64,000 bases of DNA from G963662985 sp963662985 (GTDB lineage: Bacteria; Chloroflexota; Anaerolineae; Anaerolineales; UBA11579), in contig OY760067.1 in the NCBI GenBank assembly GCA_963662985.1, positions 558,001 through 622,000 on the forward strand, written 5' to 3'. The position numbers were made by a program, and so were the translations under genes. Of this stretch, positions 51,949 to 60,915 are shown piece by piece. The notes below the pieces were generated by a model. That model was given only the letters and a program-made list of their open reading frames with translations. It ran no database searches and was not told the origin of the DNA. How positions within the stretch are numbered: the stretch's first letter is position 1; each line of letters begins with the position of its first letter.

Positions 51949-51961
51949 TTATTTTACTTTT

Positions 51962-52828
51962 TTAGTCAACGAAGTATTCTTCAGATCCAATTGGATCTTC
52001 CCCATACATCTTTTTATATAAATAAATCATGTTTTGATGATGCAAATTTTCTGCCGATCCATTCAAAAGAATGCGGCTCTTTCCACAAGATTCCACATCT
52101 GCTGCTTCAATGGCATCCAATGGATATTCATTGTCATGTGCGTTAATCACAGTTGAACGTACACATTCCAAATATTTAATATTTTCATCAATGATCGTAT
52201 CCACTTCACCGCGTAAAATAATGTCACCGTGCCCTTGTACAATATTTTCAAAACCTTCTCCTCGCAAGGAGCGCATGGAGTTAATCATGTCATCAATATC
52301 GCCATCCACAAAATAGGGAATCGCCATCAAAAGATCACCTGCAAATAGCACACGATCTTCCACAATCAACACTCCCACACCATCTTTTGAATGTCCGGGT
52401 AATGGAATAATGTTCAATGTTTTACGACCAATTTGTAATCCCAAATATCCCTTTTCAAAAGTAATTTCAGGATAACGTAATTCGATATTATCAAAAAATG
52501 GATTTCTTAATTTTGCTTCTTCCAAAGAAGGAGCCCCTTTTTCATGCATCAATGTTAAAGTGAGTTCAGAAGATAAAATCATTGCATTTTTAAAAACTGA
52601 ATTTCCCCAAGTATGATCCGCGTGATAATGTGTGTTGATCACATATCGAACCGGTACTTTTAATTGTTGTTCAATAAAATCTCGAATTTCAAGAGTATCT
52701 TCCATATAAGGTAACGTATCGATCACCACGGCCATATCTTGACCAATGATTGCACCGGCGGTTACCTCAGCATAATCCATACTTTGAAACATATATACGT
52801 TTTCTGAAACTCGTTCGTGTTTTATCAT
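51962..52828 (-). CDS. MBL-fold metallo-hydrolase
   Basis: 288 residues with an intact metal site: THYHADHTWGN (HxHxDH), PLPGHSKDG, and LFAGDLLMAIPYF, plus VQGHGD for the last His. No signal peptide. The substrate is unknown; overall form is like glyoxalase II/cyclase-type MBL enzymes. GAGGAC precedes ATG. A spacer of about 139 nt to the next gene upstream (RNHCP) includes two copies of TGCATAT about 30 nt apart with no recognised function. Confidence 0.82.
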   Translation of the reverse strand: MIKHERVSENVYMFQSMDYAEVTAGAIIGQDMAVVIDTLPYMEDTLEIRDFIEQQLKVPVRYVINTHYHADHTWGNSVFKNAMILSSELTLTLMHEKGAPSLEEAKLRNPFFDNIELRYPEITFEKGYLGLQIGRKTLNIIPLPGHSKDGVGVLIVEDRVLFAGDLLMAIPYFVDGDIDDMINSMRSLRGEGFENIVQGHGDIILRGEVDTIIDENIKYLECVRSTVINAHDNEYPLDAIEAADVESCGKSRILLNGSAENLHHQNMIYLYKKMYGEDPIGSEEYFVD

Positions 52829-52967
52829 AGGTCCTCACTGAAAGAAAAAATCCGCTCATCAGAATATCATAGTCAGAGTGCATATGTCAAGTTTTGTTAA
52901 CATTTCTGTGCATATCCGTTTTTGGATTTGAGATGTAGTTAAATCATATAGAAAACAAACCTGAAAA

Positions 52968-53282
52968 TCAATAAAGAATATCTCCCATTTTACGAGAGAT
53001 CTCTATGATTGCCTCAAATGAATCATTATCCACCGTCTTGTTCCATCGTTCATGCCCACATTGCACACATTTTTGTAAAATGCGATATTTTCCATTTTTC
53101 AATTCCACAGCAATCGGCTCCATCAATCCGCCACATTCAGCTTCCCGATCACCCGGATTCACATCCACATGTTTGCTCCACAAACAAGCAGGGCAATGAT
53201 TCGTAAATCCATCTCCCACCACTTTCTCACCGCAGTGTTCACAAACAAAATCTTCAATCTTGCGTTGAAATTTCCTACTCAT
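52968..53282 (-). CDS. RNHCP-domain zinc-ribbon protein
   Basis: 104 residues. Two zinc-ribbon-like Cys pairs (CEHCGEKV and CVQCGHERWNK) bracket TNHCPACLWSKHVD, the motif for which the RNHCP family is named (Thr replaces Arg). The function is unknown. ATG lies inside the end of mutY (8-nt overlap), so it is co-translated with a DNA repair gene. Confidence 0.85.
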   Translation of the reverse strand: MSRKFQRKIEDFVCEHCGEKVVGDGFTNHCPACLWSKHVDVNPGDREAECGGLMEPIAVELKNGKYRILQKCVQCGHERWNKTVDNDSFEAIIEISRKMGDILY

Positions 53283-54378
53283 CTGCTACTCCGTGTTTAA
53301 AAACTAATTGCATTAAATCGTCGGAGATCATACGGTCAATCTTACCCATTGGATAATCGTTGAGCGATTCAATCTTCACCCATTGCGCATCATCAGCATA
53401 GATCAGCTTCATTGTACCCCCGATAATTTCACAAAAATAAGCATCTAAGACCACTTTAAAATGAGTATAGGCATGGCGATATGTACCTAACTTTTCAGTA
53501 GCACGCACCTCTAATTGCATTTCTTCTTGTAGCTCACGCGCCACAGTGCTTTTTATCTCTTCGCCTGCTTCTTGTTTTCCCCCCGGAAATTCCCACATGC
53601 CAGCTAACATTGCATCTTGCGGACGTTTGGTGATTAACACTTTGCCTGTTTTATCCATCATCACCGCTGCCCCAACTCGTACAGTCGGCACTTCTTTTTT
53701 GCTTTTTTTCACCGGGCGTTCTTCAACCGTAGCATTCTTAAAAGCTACACAAAATTGTTGCACTGGACAAGCAGCACATTTTGCATTGGTGGGCAAACAA
53801 ATCAGTGCCCCCAATTCCATCATCGCCTGATTATAGTCTCCCGTACGCGTTTGACTCACAATTTCTGTGGCTAGTTCCCAACAATATTTTTCACCTGCAG
53901 GGGTGTTAACTTCAATCTCAAAATCAAACCAACGAGATAACACCCGCTTTACATTGCCATCCACCACTGGCACCACTTCATCATAAGCAATTGAAGCAAT
54001 AGCCGCAGCTGTGTAACGGCCAATTCCAGGCAACTTTTCTAGCGCTTGAGAAGTAAGCGGCATCACTCCACCTAACTCATCCATCACCATTTGAGCAGCC
54101 TTATGCAAATTTCGCCCTCGGGAATAATAGCCTAATCCTTCCCAAAGTTTAAGAACTTCTTCTTGGTTTGCCCCTGCCAATGCCTGCACAGTTGGAAAAG
54201 CCTCCATCCAGCGCAAATAATAGGGAATCACTGTCTCCACTCGTGTTTGCTGTAACATCACTTCTGAAACCCAAATTGCATATGGATCTTTGGTTTCGCG
54301 CCAAGGCATGCTACGCTGGTTTTGATCAAACCATGCTAAGAGTTGTTGATTTCTTTCTTGATTAAATGTATCTGCCAT
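53275..54378 (-). CDS. mutY: A/G-specific adenine glycosylase
   Basis: 367-residue base-excision enzyme that removes A opposite 8-oxoG. The N-terminal catalytic Glu lies in EVMLQQTRVETVIPYY, the helix-hairpin-helix in LPGIGRYTAAAIAS, the Asp in VVDGNVKRVLSR, and the [4Fe-4S] site fits C-x6-C-x2-C-x5-C (CLPTNAKCAACPVQQFC). The C-terminal 130 residues form a NUDIX-like 8-oxoG recognition domain (MWEFPGGKQEAGE). No Shine-Dalgarno is seen; a TATAAA/TATATA lies 5-7 nt before the ATG, so it may be leaderless. Confidence 0.95.
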   Translation of the reverse strand: MADTFNQERNQQLLAWFDQNQRSMPWRETKDPYAIWVSEVMLQQTRVETVIPYYLRWMEAFPTVQALAGANQEEVLKLWEGLGYYSRGRNLHKAAQMVMDELGGVMPLTSQALEKLPGIGRYTAAAIASIAYDEVVPVVDGNVKRVLSRWFDFEIEVNTPAGEKYCWELATEIVSQTRTGDYNQAMMELGALICLPTNAKCAACPVQQFCVAFKNATVEERPVKKSKKEVPTVRVGAAVMMDKTGKVLITKRPQDAMLAGMWEFPGGKQEAGEEIKSTVARELQEEMQLEVRATEKLGTYRHAYTHFKVVLDAYFCEIIGGTMKLIYADDAQWVKIESLNDYPMGKIDRMISDDLMQLVFKHGVADE

Positions 54379-54390
54379 ATAGTTTTATAT

Positions 54391-54425
54391 AAAAAACACC
54401 TCATGGTTGCCATCAGGTGTTTTTA
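54391..54425 (-). terminator. Terminator upstream of mutY
   Basis: Stem AAAACACCT / AGGTGTTTT with an inner ATGG / CCAT extension; on the minus strand a T-run follows. It ends the pair of genes at 54448-55412 just before mutY. Confidence 0.85.
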
Positions 54426-54447
54426 TGATTTTATTTTGATTCTTCAA

Positions 54448-54753
54448 TCACAACTGAATCCCGCGTTTTGCGTGTAACACCTTATATTCAAAATTCTTTA
54501 CTACGGATGATAATTGTTCCACTAACAAATGCCATTCTTCTGAATGTAAGATCTCTTTTGTGACCTCAATACTGGGAATCATTGCTTCCACTGTCATTCT
54601 CGGACGAGTGCCAAACACTGTTAACCAAGCCTCATGTAAGGTGATGTTCATACGATCTAACGTAGGCACTAAGCGGCGGACATGAAATTCAAAATATTCT
54701 TCTTCGTTTCCTTCATCAATATCCCAAATCAACAGTAATTTTACAGCATCCAT
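54448..54753 (-). CDS. Small hypothetical protein
   Basis: 101 residues, soluble. It begins MDAVKLLLIWDIDEGNEEEYFEFHVRRL..., a beta-strand/helix pattern seen in dimeric alpha/beta-barrel (EthD/NIPSNAP-like) proteins, but no signature is clear. AAGGA lies 6 nt before ATG. It is 11 nt after the MBL-like gene at 54765, so they form an operon. Confidence 0.6.
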   Translation of the reverse strand: MDAVKLLLIWDIDEGNEEEYFEFHVRRLVPTLDRMNITLHEAWLTVFGTRPRMTVEAMIPSIEVTKEILHSEEWHLLVEQLSSVVKNFEYKVLHAKRGIQL

Positions 54754-54764
54754 CCTATATCCTT

Positions 54765-55412
54765 CTATTTCAAAGTGGGTTCCAAGATCACAATCTGAGT
54801 TTCTTCTGGAATCCCAGATACTTTAATCTTTAGGCTTGGCTCTGCTGTATATTCTTTGCTCATCCCCATCTCTTTTAAGAATTTTTCCAACGGAGAAATA
54901 TCGGCTTTACTTTCTTCGATTTGATAATGCATTGGAATCACAATCCCGGGTTCAATCATACTGATTGCTTCCGCTGCTTTGGCAGCACTCAACCCAGAGC
55001 CACCACCCACAGGCACCAACGCAACACCGACTGTACCAAAAGCTTCAATTTCTGCTTTTGTAGGTACGTCAGTCATGGCACCTAAATGGAGCACATTCAC
55101 ACCATCATAATCAAACACAAAGGCAGCGTTCTTTTTTTCCACGCCCAATCCCTTTTTGCCACCAGTGAATAAACCGGTCAAAAAAACACCACCAATTTCA
55201 TATTCACCAGGGCCTTTGATCTGCCATGAAGTGCCTTTTACAGCTTTTGTATAATTATGTCCCGGTTGATCGTGACTGACCGTGACAATGTCTGCTTTCA
55301 AATTCAATGGACTATACCCAACTGCTTCTGCATCATATGGATCGGTTACCACTGTAGCCATCCCGCGTTCCGTTATTCTAAAACATGAATGTCCATACCA
55401 TGTAATTTCCAT
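54765..55412 (-). CDS. MBL-fold (UlaG-like) protein with degenerate metal site
   Basis: 215 residues with the small UlaG-like MBL layout: ITWYGHSCFRI near the N-terminus, VSHDQPGHNYT, and a late PMHYQ. The HxHxDH motif reads HDQPGH; the second His and the Asp are lost, and the segment expected to carry GD reads HLGAMTD. Catalysis as a classical metallo-hydrolase is doubtful. GGAGG is before ATG. Promoter region is shared with the divergent glycosyltransferase at 55543. Confidence 0.75.
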   Translation of the reverse strand: MEITWYGHSCFRITERGMATVVTDPYDAEAVGYSPLNLKADIVTVSHDQPGHNYTKAVKGTSWQIKGPGEYEIGGVFLTGLFTGGKKGLGVEKKNAAFVFDYDGVNVLHLGAMTDVPTKAEIEAFGTVGVALVPVGGGSGLSAAKAAEAISMIEPGIVIPMHYQIEESKADISPLEKFLKEMGMSKEYTAEPSLKIKVSGIPEETQIVILEPTLK

Positions 55413-55530
55413 GCTGCCTCCAAAAAATTGTTTTCTTCATCAGAATTATAACATCCAAAACGTACTTTTTCAGCAAATTATCTTCGATAGTAAAGGAGCA
55501 AATCATTTCCCCATCCCTCCTCTTTTTGGG

Positions 55531-55536
55531 TACAAT
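55531..55536 (+). promoter_or_regulatory. -10 box, probably leaderless
   Basis: TACAAT, then ACCTAT, then ATG of the GT4 gene. No ribosome site. Confidence 0.5.
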
Positions 55537-55542
55537 ACCTAT

Positions 55543-56562
55543 ATGACAAAACAAAAAATTACCATATTCCCCAAAGTGCACGGTGTAGGTGGCATGGTCA
55601 GCTTTAGTCACAAATTCACCCAAGCCCTCACTGAACGAAATATCGCACACTCATTTACTTTAGATGAAGATACCGATGCAATCTTAGTCATCGGCGGCAC
55701 CCGCAATCTAGGTGACTTGCACCGCGCCAAAAAAGCCGGCATCCCCATCGTACAACGCTTAAATGGCATCAATTGGATTCATCGCAAAAAACACACCGGT
55801 CTCAAACACTATCTGCGAGCAGAATATGGAAATCTTATTTTGAAAACAATTCGCAATCACTACGCGACCCATATTATTTATCAAAGTGAATTTGTCGTGA
55901 AGTGGTGGGAGCAAAAATTTGGCATCACCAAAGTACCTTATACAGTGATCCACAATGGTGTCGATCTCAAAACCTACGCACCTGACAGCCTTGCCTCCCG
56001 CCCCACAGACTTTTATCGTTTATTACTAGTCGAAGGCACCCTTGGTGGTGGTTATGAAACTGGGTTAGTCACCGCGATCAAAACATGTGAAACCCTTGTG
56101 GAAAAATATCATCTCCCCACTCAGCTAACTGTGGTAGGGCAAGTAGCACCAGATTTTGCCCACAAATGGGAAAATTCCACAGACATTCCTATAGAATGGA
56201 AAGGGAAAGTGCCAAGAGAAGCAATCCCAACCATCGATCAAAGTGCACATGCCCTCTTTTCTTCCGATCTAAACGCCGCCTGTCCAAATTCTGTGATTGA
56301 AGCACTTGCCTGTGGACTTCCGGTGGTCGCTTATGACACCGGCGCGTTGCCAGAACTTATCAATCAAAATGCGGGTTTCATCGCCCCTTATGGTGGTAAC
56401 CCTTGGGAATTAGAAGATCCGGATATCGACGCATTAGCAGAAGGCACTGCTCAAGTTTTCCAAAACAACTTGCATTATCGCACACATGCACGCGCGCTTG
56501 CTGAAGACAACTACAGTCTTTCTTTGATGACCGACCGCTATCTTGAGGTGCTACTCGGATGA
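55543..56562 (+). CDS. GT4-family glycosyltransferase
   Basis: 339 residues of the GT-B fold. The N-terminal donor-free half starts FPKVHGVGGMVSFSHKFT; the C-terminal half has YTVIHNGVDLKTY, LTVVGQVAP and CPNSVIEALACGLPVVAYDTGALPEL, the nucleotide-sugar site of GT4. The start ATG 55543 is the only one fitting the family; an open frame reaches back to 55282 but is antisense to the MBL gene. A TACAAT box ends 6 nt before it. It overlaps the next GT4 gene by 4 nt. Confidence 0.85.
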   Translation: MTKQKITIFPKVHGVGGMVSFSHKFTQALTERNIAHSFTLDEDTDAILVIGGTRNLGDLHRAKKAGIPIVQRLNGINWIHRKKHTGLKHYLRAEYGNLILKTIRNHYATHIIYQSEFVVKWWEQKFGITKVPYTVIHNGVDLKTYAPDSLASRPTDFYRLLLVEGTLGGGYETGLVTAIKTCETLVEKYHLPTQLTVVGQVAPDFAHKWENSTDIPIEWKGKVPREAIPTIDQSAHALFSSDLNAACPNSVIEALACGLPVVAYDTGALPELINQNAGFIAPYGGNPWELEDPDIDALAEGTAQVFQNNLHYRTHARALAEDNYSLSLMTDRYLEVLLG

Positions 56563-57713
56563 AATCAATCCCCACTCCTCTCCCCGAACCAAAAATCTTT
56601 GCTGGCAAACTTGCCATTCAACAACGCGTGCTCCCTTCATATCGCGTGCCATTTTTTGACATTCTCGCACAGCAATGCACACAAGGTGCGGTGTTATATG
56701 CCGGGCAAGCTCGTAAAAGTGAGATGATTCAATCGGCACAAAAAACCAACGTGATTGAATGGCATCAAGGCAAGAATCTTCATATTCTCAAAAGCCCTGT
56801 CTATCTATGTTGGCAAACAGGCAATTTAGATTGGTTAAAAGAAAAAAATCCCGATGTGCTCATCACCGAAGCTAATCCTCGTTATCTCAGCACTGATCGA
56901 CTCATTCGCTGGATGCATGCCAATCATCGCCCCGTGATTGGATGGGGGCTTGGTGCTCCTCCTGTCAGTGGGCCTCTGAGCAAATTACGTACCCAACGGC
57001 GTAAAAAATTCTTGCAAAAATTCGATGCCCTGCTCGCTTATAGCGAAAATGGCGCCCAAGAATATATCCAACTTGGCATCCCTGCTGATCGTGTTTTCAC
57101 GGCTTATAATGCGGTAGCACCACGGCCTTCACAATCACCTCCCACCAAATCACCTTCCTTTGACGCTCAACCAATTGTGCTTTTTGTGGGTCGTCTGCAA
57201 GCACGCAAACGCCTTGATTTGCTCATTCAAGCATGCGCCAATCTACCAAAAGAACAGCAGCCCCTGCTTTGGATTGTAGGAGATGGCCCTGCGCGTGTTG
57301 AAGCAGAAGCGCTTTCAAATCAAATTTATCCACACACAAAATTTCTAGGCGCGATTCATGGTGAAGCGCTCTCAGAAATCTTTTATCAAGCAGATTTATT
57401 TGTACTCCCTGGCACTGGTGGTCTCGCCATTCAAGAAGCTATGGCACATGGCTTGCCCGTGATTGTCGCCGAAGGTGATGGCACTCAAAATGATCTTGTT
57501 CGTCCGCAAAATGGCTGGCTAATCCGCCCCAATGATCTGCAAGACCTCACACAAAAATTATCACTTGCCCTTTCAAACGCGCGAAAACTACGTCAAATGG
57601 GAGCAGAAAGTTTTCGGATTGCCAACCAAGAAATCAACATCAATGCCATGGCAAATCGTTTTGTAGATGCCATCCAAAAAACCCTTGCATCAATTAGCTC
57701 ATCTATAATTTAG
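56559..57713 (+). CDS. GT4-family glycosyltransferase
   Basis: 384 residues, GT-B fold. N-terminal half includes RVPFFDILAQQCTQGAVLYAG and a WHQGKNL segment; the hinge is VFTAYNAVAPRPSQS; the C-terminal half has VLFVGRLQARKRLDLLI, WIVGDGPARVEAEAL, and LPGTGGLAIQEAMAHGLPVIV. Related to transferases of surface glycans; sugar unknown. Starts in the 4-nt overlap ATGA with the preceding GT4 gene, so the two are a pair. Confidence 0.85.
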   Translation: MKSIPTPLPEPKIFAGKLAIQQRVLPSYRVPFFDILAQQCTQGAVLYAGQARKSEMIQSAQKTNVIEWHQGKNLHILKSPVYLCWQTGNLDWLKEKNPDVLITEANPRYLSTDRLIRWMHANHRPVIGWGLGAPPVSGPLSKLRTQRRKKFLQKFDALLAYSENGAQEYIQLGIPADRVFTAYNAVAPRPSQSPPTKSPSFDAQPIVLFVGRLQARKRLDLLIQACANLPKEQQPLLWIVGDGPARVEAEALSNQIYPHTKFLGAIHGEALSEIFYQADLFVLPGTGGLAIQEAMAHGLPVIVAEGDGTQNDLVRPQNGWLIRPNDLQDLTQKLSLALSNARKLRQMGAESFRIANQEININAMANRFVDAIQKTLASISSSII

Positions 57714-57733
57714 ATAACTAAATCATTATTCGG

Positions 57734-57739
57734 TATAAT
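57734..57739 (+). promoter_or_regulatory. -10 box of the third GT4 gene
   Basis: TATAAT, about 48 nt before the ATG at 57788. No clear -35 at 17 nt. GAGGAA lies in the leader. Confidence 0.45.
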
Positions 57740-57787
57740 GTTAACAACTTGTAAAACACAATCAATTAAGAGGAATTCACACGCTTT

Positions 57788-58999
57788 ATGAAAATTTTGA
57801 TCGTTGCCGATGGGCGTTCCCCCATTGCACTCAACTGGATGAAATACTTAATCAATAATGGTGTTGAAGTTCATCTAGTGTCCACATTTCCATGCGAACA
57901 CACACTTGACTACGCTTCACTCCATTTTATTGAAATTGCTTTTAGCAGCAAAACTGAAAATCGAAAATTAGAGCTTGAAAATGATATTTCCGCAAAATCA
58001 TTTCAAGATATCGGCACCCCTCTCTTACGCAAGATTCTCACGCCCATGATGCGCACAAAAATTCGTCACATCTTCGGACCCAGACATATTCCTGATGCTG
58101 CCAGAGAATTACGTGCCATCATAGATCTAGTTCAACCAGATCTAGTGCATGCCATGCGTATCCCCTTTGAAGGCATGATCGCCGCTGAAGCAAACCCGCC
58201 TATGCCGTTGTTGATCTCCGTTTGGGGCAATGATTTCACCCTACATGCAAAATCAACCAAAACCATGGGCAAATGGACCCGCAAAACACTTCAAAGAACT
58301 GATGCATTACAGACCGATTGTTATCGAGATATTCAAATTGCGAAAAAATGGAAATTTGATGACCAAAAACCTAACTTTGTGCTCCCCGGTGCCGGTGGCA
58401 TTCAATTAGATACATTCTACCCTCCCGAGCAGGGAGACGTCCCGCAACGTCCCAAGATTGTCAATCCCCGAGGATACCGTGCTTATATCAAAAACAGCAC
58501 CTTCTTCAAAGCCATCCCCAGAGTCTTACGTAGACATCGCGACGCCCTCTTTCTTTGTCCTAACATGGCGGATGAAGCAGATGCGCATAAATGGGTTGAA
58601 AAACTTAGTATCCAAGCAGCCGTAGAATTACAACCCCGCCTTTCTCGTGAAGAAATTGCCGAACAATACCGAACATCTCAGATCGTGCTCTCCATAAGTA
58701 CTCACGACGGCACCCCCAATTCCTTTTTAGAAGCAATCGCATGTGGTTGTTTCCCCATCGCTGGCGATATTGAATCGTTGCGAGAATGGATCACTGATGG
58801 TGAAAACGGATTTTTAGTCAATCCTAATGATTACAAAGCCCTTGCCAATGCGATCCTCAAAGCCCTTAAAGATAATAATCTTCGCTACAAGGCACGAAAA
58901 CTTAATCGTGAAATGATCGAAACCAGAGCAAATTATGAAGTAGTTATGCAGCAAGTCCTAGACCATTATCAAGAGATCATTGAACAACGTAAAAAATAA
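57788..58999 (+). CDS. GT4-family glycosyltransferase
   Basis: 403 residues, GT-B fold. MKILIVADGRSPIALNWM opens the N-terminal half; LLISVWGNDF lies before the hinge; the C-terminal half has ISTHDGTPNSFLEAIACGCFPIAGDIESLREW and the ENGFLVNPNDYKALANAI end. It has its own promoter after a 74-nt gap, so it is separate from the pair before it. GAGGAA lies about 14 nt before ATG, a long spacing. A bidirectional terminator follows. Confidence 0.85.
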   Translation: MKILIVADGRSPIALNWMKYLINNGVEVHLVSTFPCEHTLDYASLHFIEIAFSSKTENRKLELENDISAKSFQDIGTPLLRKILTPMMRTKIRHIFGPRHIPDAARELRAIIDLVQPDLVHAMRIPFEGMIAAEANPPMPLLISVWGNDFTLHAKSTKTMGKWTRKTLQRTDALQTDCYRDIQIAKKWKFDDQKPNFVLPGAGGIQLDTFYPPEQGDVPQRPKIVNPRGYRAYIKNSTFFKAIPRVLRRHRDALFLCPNMADEADAHKWVEKLSIQAAVELQPRLSREEIAEQYRTSQIVLSISTHDGTPNSFLEAIACGCFPIAGDIESLREWITDGENGFLVNPNDYKALANAILKALKDNNLRYKARKLNREMIETRANYEVVMQQVLDHYQEIIEQRKK

Positions 59000-59024
59000 A
59001 GGGTATCCATCGATACCCTTTTTC
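58998..59024. terminator. Bidirectional terminator between GT4 and YacP-like genes
   Basis: Stem AAGGGTATC / GATACCCTT (9 bp) with a CATC loop; A-run left, T-run right. Confidence 0.9.
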
Positions 59025-59030
59025 TTTATC

Positions 59031-59495
59031 CTATTCTTCGCCAAATAATTTCAACCATTCCGCCACTTCCGCTTCCCCCAAAGTCTTATCCTGCCGATTC
59101 ATTTTTTCAGCTGAATCCAACGTTTTTTGAAGTAACTTTGCAAATTCCTGAGAAGAAAGCAAAGTGGCATGCACTGCTTTCACCACGGCTGCAATTTGCC
59201 GATCAGAGGTCACCACAGTCCAATTTTTGGCACGTTTTTCCATTGCATAAAGGCGTTGGATGATCGCTTCATCTGCTGTGATTGATTGGCGCACAAAATG
59301 TACTTTTATCGTGCCATAATTTTGTGTTCTTGCTTCTCGCTCAGGTGCCTTATCAAAAAACACCTCAACTTTTCTGCGAGATTTTCGAGCAAATGTCTGT
59401 AGCAATTTGATCAACGCAATTTCATCATCCAAATCTTGCAAAGAGATTCCTCGTACATTTGGAATTAAATTGTGTCCATCGATCAAATATGACAT
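59031..59495 (-). CDS. YacP-like NYN-domain RNase/RNA-binding protein
   Basis: 154 residues. The PIN-like NYN core starts YLIDGHNLIPN, followed by VEVFFDKAPE and a VVTSDRQIAAVV strand with the third acidic position. The C-terminal extension is charged (SAEKMNRQDKTLGEAEV). In Bacillus subtilis the YacP homologue (Rae1) cuts mRNA on the ribosome; whether this one does is unknown. GAGG precedes ATG. Confidence 0.85.
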   Translation of the reverse strand: MSYLIDGHNLIPNVRGISLQDLDDEIALIKLLQTFARKSRRKVEVFFDKAPEREARTQNYGTIKVHFVRQSITADEAIIQRLYAMEKRAKNWTVVTSDRQIAAVVKAVHATLLSSQEFAKLLQKTLDSAEKMNRQDKTLGEAEVAEWLKLFGEE

Positions 59496-59552
59496 TTGTG
59501 CCTCATTTCTGAAATTAATAGTTGTATTATAGGTCGAAAAAAATTAAATAGG

Positions 59553-59558
59553 TATAAT
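59553..59558 (+). promoter_or_regulatory. -10 box, probably leaderless
   Basis: TATAAT, then TTAAAT, then ATG of the lamin-tail gene. No ribosome site. Confidence 0.6.
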
Positions 59559-59564
59559 TTAAAT

Positions 59565-60080
59565 ATGAAAAACAAAGAAAAGATTATTCTTTACATTCTG
59601 CTCAACGTCGCCATCACTCTCTTTGTGTTTTTTATCGCCTATAAATGGGTAGAAAAAAAATTCATCACAGATTTTATTCCTACCACCATCCCAAATATTG
59701 CCGCCACCACACAGCCAACCCCCACACGAATCTCAATTAATATTGATCTCCCCTCTGGAGATGACGTCGCAGATATGCTTGATATTGTCATGGTTGTCGG
59801 CGCAGGAGACTCCTCAACAGAGCAAATTCAAATTAAAAATATTGGAGAAGTGAGCATTTCACTCTTAGGATGGTCTTTGCAGCAAAACAAACAACTCATC
59901 TATCAATTTCCCGCTATTCATTTATATCCGAACTCAATCATTCGCGTGTTCACCAAAGCTGGCACAAACACTGCCGATCAGCTTTATATCGGGAACATTG
60001 ACACCATCTGGCATTCTGGAGACACGATCATCCTATCAGACCCAGCCGGCAACACACAATCATCCTATCTAATTCCCTAA
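59565..60080 (+). CDS. Membrane-anchored lamin-tail-domain protein
   Basis: 171 residues. One N-terminal membrane helix (about 7-27) is followed by a Thr/Pro linker (about 40-55) and a domain of the lamin-tail (LTD) type (about 65-165): EQIQIKNIGEVSISLLGWSL, QFPAIHLYPNSIIRVFT and IWHSGDTIILSDPAGN. LTD domains bind surfaces or DNA in other settings; here it is exported. The start is the ATG after TATAAT-N6; a frame to 59496 lies upstream of that box. Confidence 0.78.
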   Translation: MKNKEKIILYILLNVAITLFVFFIAYKWVEKKFITDFIPTTIPNIAATTQPTPTRISINIDLPSGDDVADMLDIVMVVGAGDSSTEQIQIKNIGEVSISLLGWSLQQNKQLIYQFPAIHLYPNSIIRVFTKAGTNTADQLYIGNIDTIWHSGDTIILSDPAGNTQSSYLIP

Positions 60081-60168
60081 TATTTTTCAAAAATATTCTT
60101 ACATAAACATTCGCTTAACTCTTTAATGTTATACTAGAAATACTCAGATTAACTTTATGGGAGAATCA

Positions 60169-60897
60169 ATGAAAATTAAAAAAGCGCTTAGATTTCCGTT
60201 TCTAGGTGAAGGGTGGTTCATGAATTTTTTCATCAGCTTCTGTTTCACCATGACTTATTTTTATGTTGCCGTTTTCCCTGGCTATAGCATTCAGATCATT
60301 CAAGATCTTTTAGCTGCTGGTGATAAAGAGATCTCCATGCCCAGTTGGAACGGACTTGGAAAATACCTCAAAAAAACATTGATCGTATTTGTCATTCAAG
60401 TCGTCTATAAATTACCCTCTTCATTTTTATGGAGTATCTTTTCATTTTATTATTTTCTATATGTATATCCATATCATCAATTTGACGCATTGCTCACCAA
60501 TAATTTTTTCTACATTGTAATCGTCCTCTCTTTCATTTACGAAATCATCATCACCGGCTTTTCTCCCACCATTTATGGGCAATATGCACAAACCAATCAA
60601 ATCACAGATGCCTTCAACCTAAAAAAAATCTTTTTCTTAACAAAAAAACATTTCTGGAAAAATATTTATGCTATGATTGTGTTGGGCGTGTTAACTCTTT
60701 TTGCATTCCCATTAATGTTTTTACTTGGTGTACTGACAATGGGAGTTGGCTTAAATGCTTTTCTCGCTTATGTATTTATGGTTCGTTATCATCTTATTGC
60801 CCAACTCTATCAAGAAACCATTAAAACAAATGAAGAAATATCTAGTGAAACACATGAATCATCCCCTAGTATTCATGTTAAAAATAAAACCATATAA
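60169..60897 (+). CDS. DUF4013 membrane protein, paralogue 1
   Basis: 242 residues, about six helices. The N-terminal signature reads ALRFPFLGEGWFMNFF, and the first external loop PSWNGLGKYLKKTL. The C-terminal tail is polar. ATG 60169 follows GGGAG by 5 nt. It is the first of three tandem paralogues (60169-62484), each with the FPF/FxGE(G/D)xW start and a P-x-W-x-x-x-G loop. Function unknown. Confidence 0.75.
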   Translation: MKIKKALRFPFLGEGWFMNFFISFCFTMTYFYVAVFPGYSIQIIQDLLAAGDKEISMPSWNGLGKYLKKTLIVFVIQVVYKLPSSFLWSIFSFYYFLYVYPYHQFDALLTNNFFYIVIVLSFIYEIIITGFSPTIYGQYAQTNQITDAFNLKKIFFLTKKHFWKNIYAMIVLGVLTLFAFPLMFLLGVLTMGVGLNAFLAYVFMVRYHLIAQLYQETIKTNEEISSETHESSPSIHVKNKTI

Positions 60898-60915
60898 GTC
60901 TTAATGGAGGACCTT

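Noticed and set aside
55282..55542. 87-codon N-terminal extension of the GT4 protein
   Set aside because: It is antisense to the start of the MBL gene and does not resemble a glycosyltransferase; ATG 55543 begins the conserved fold.
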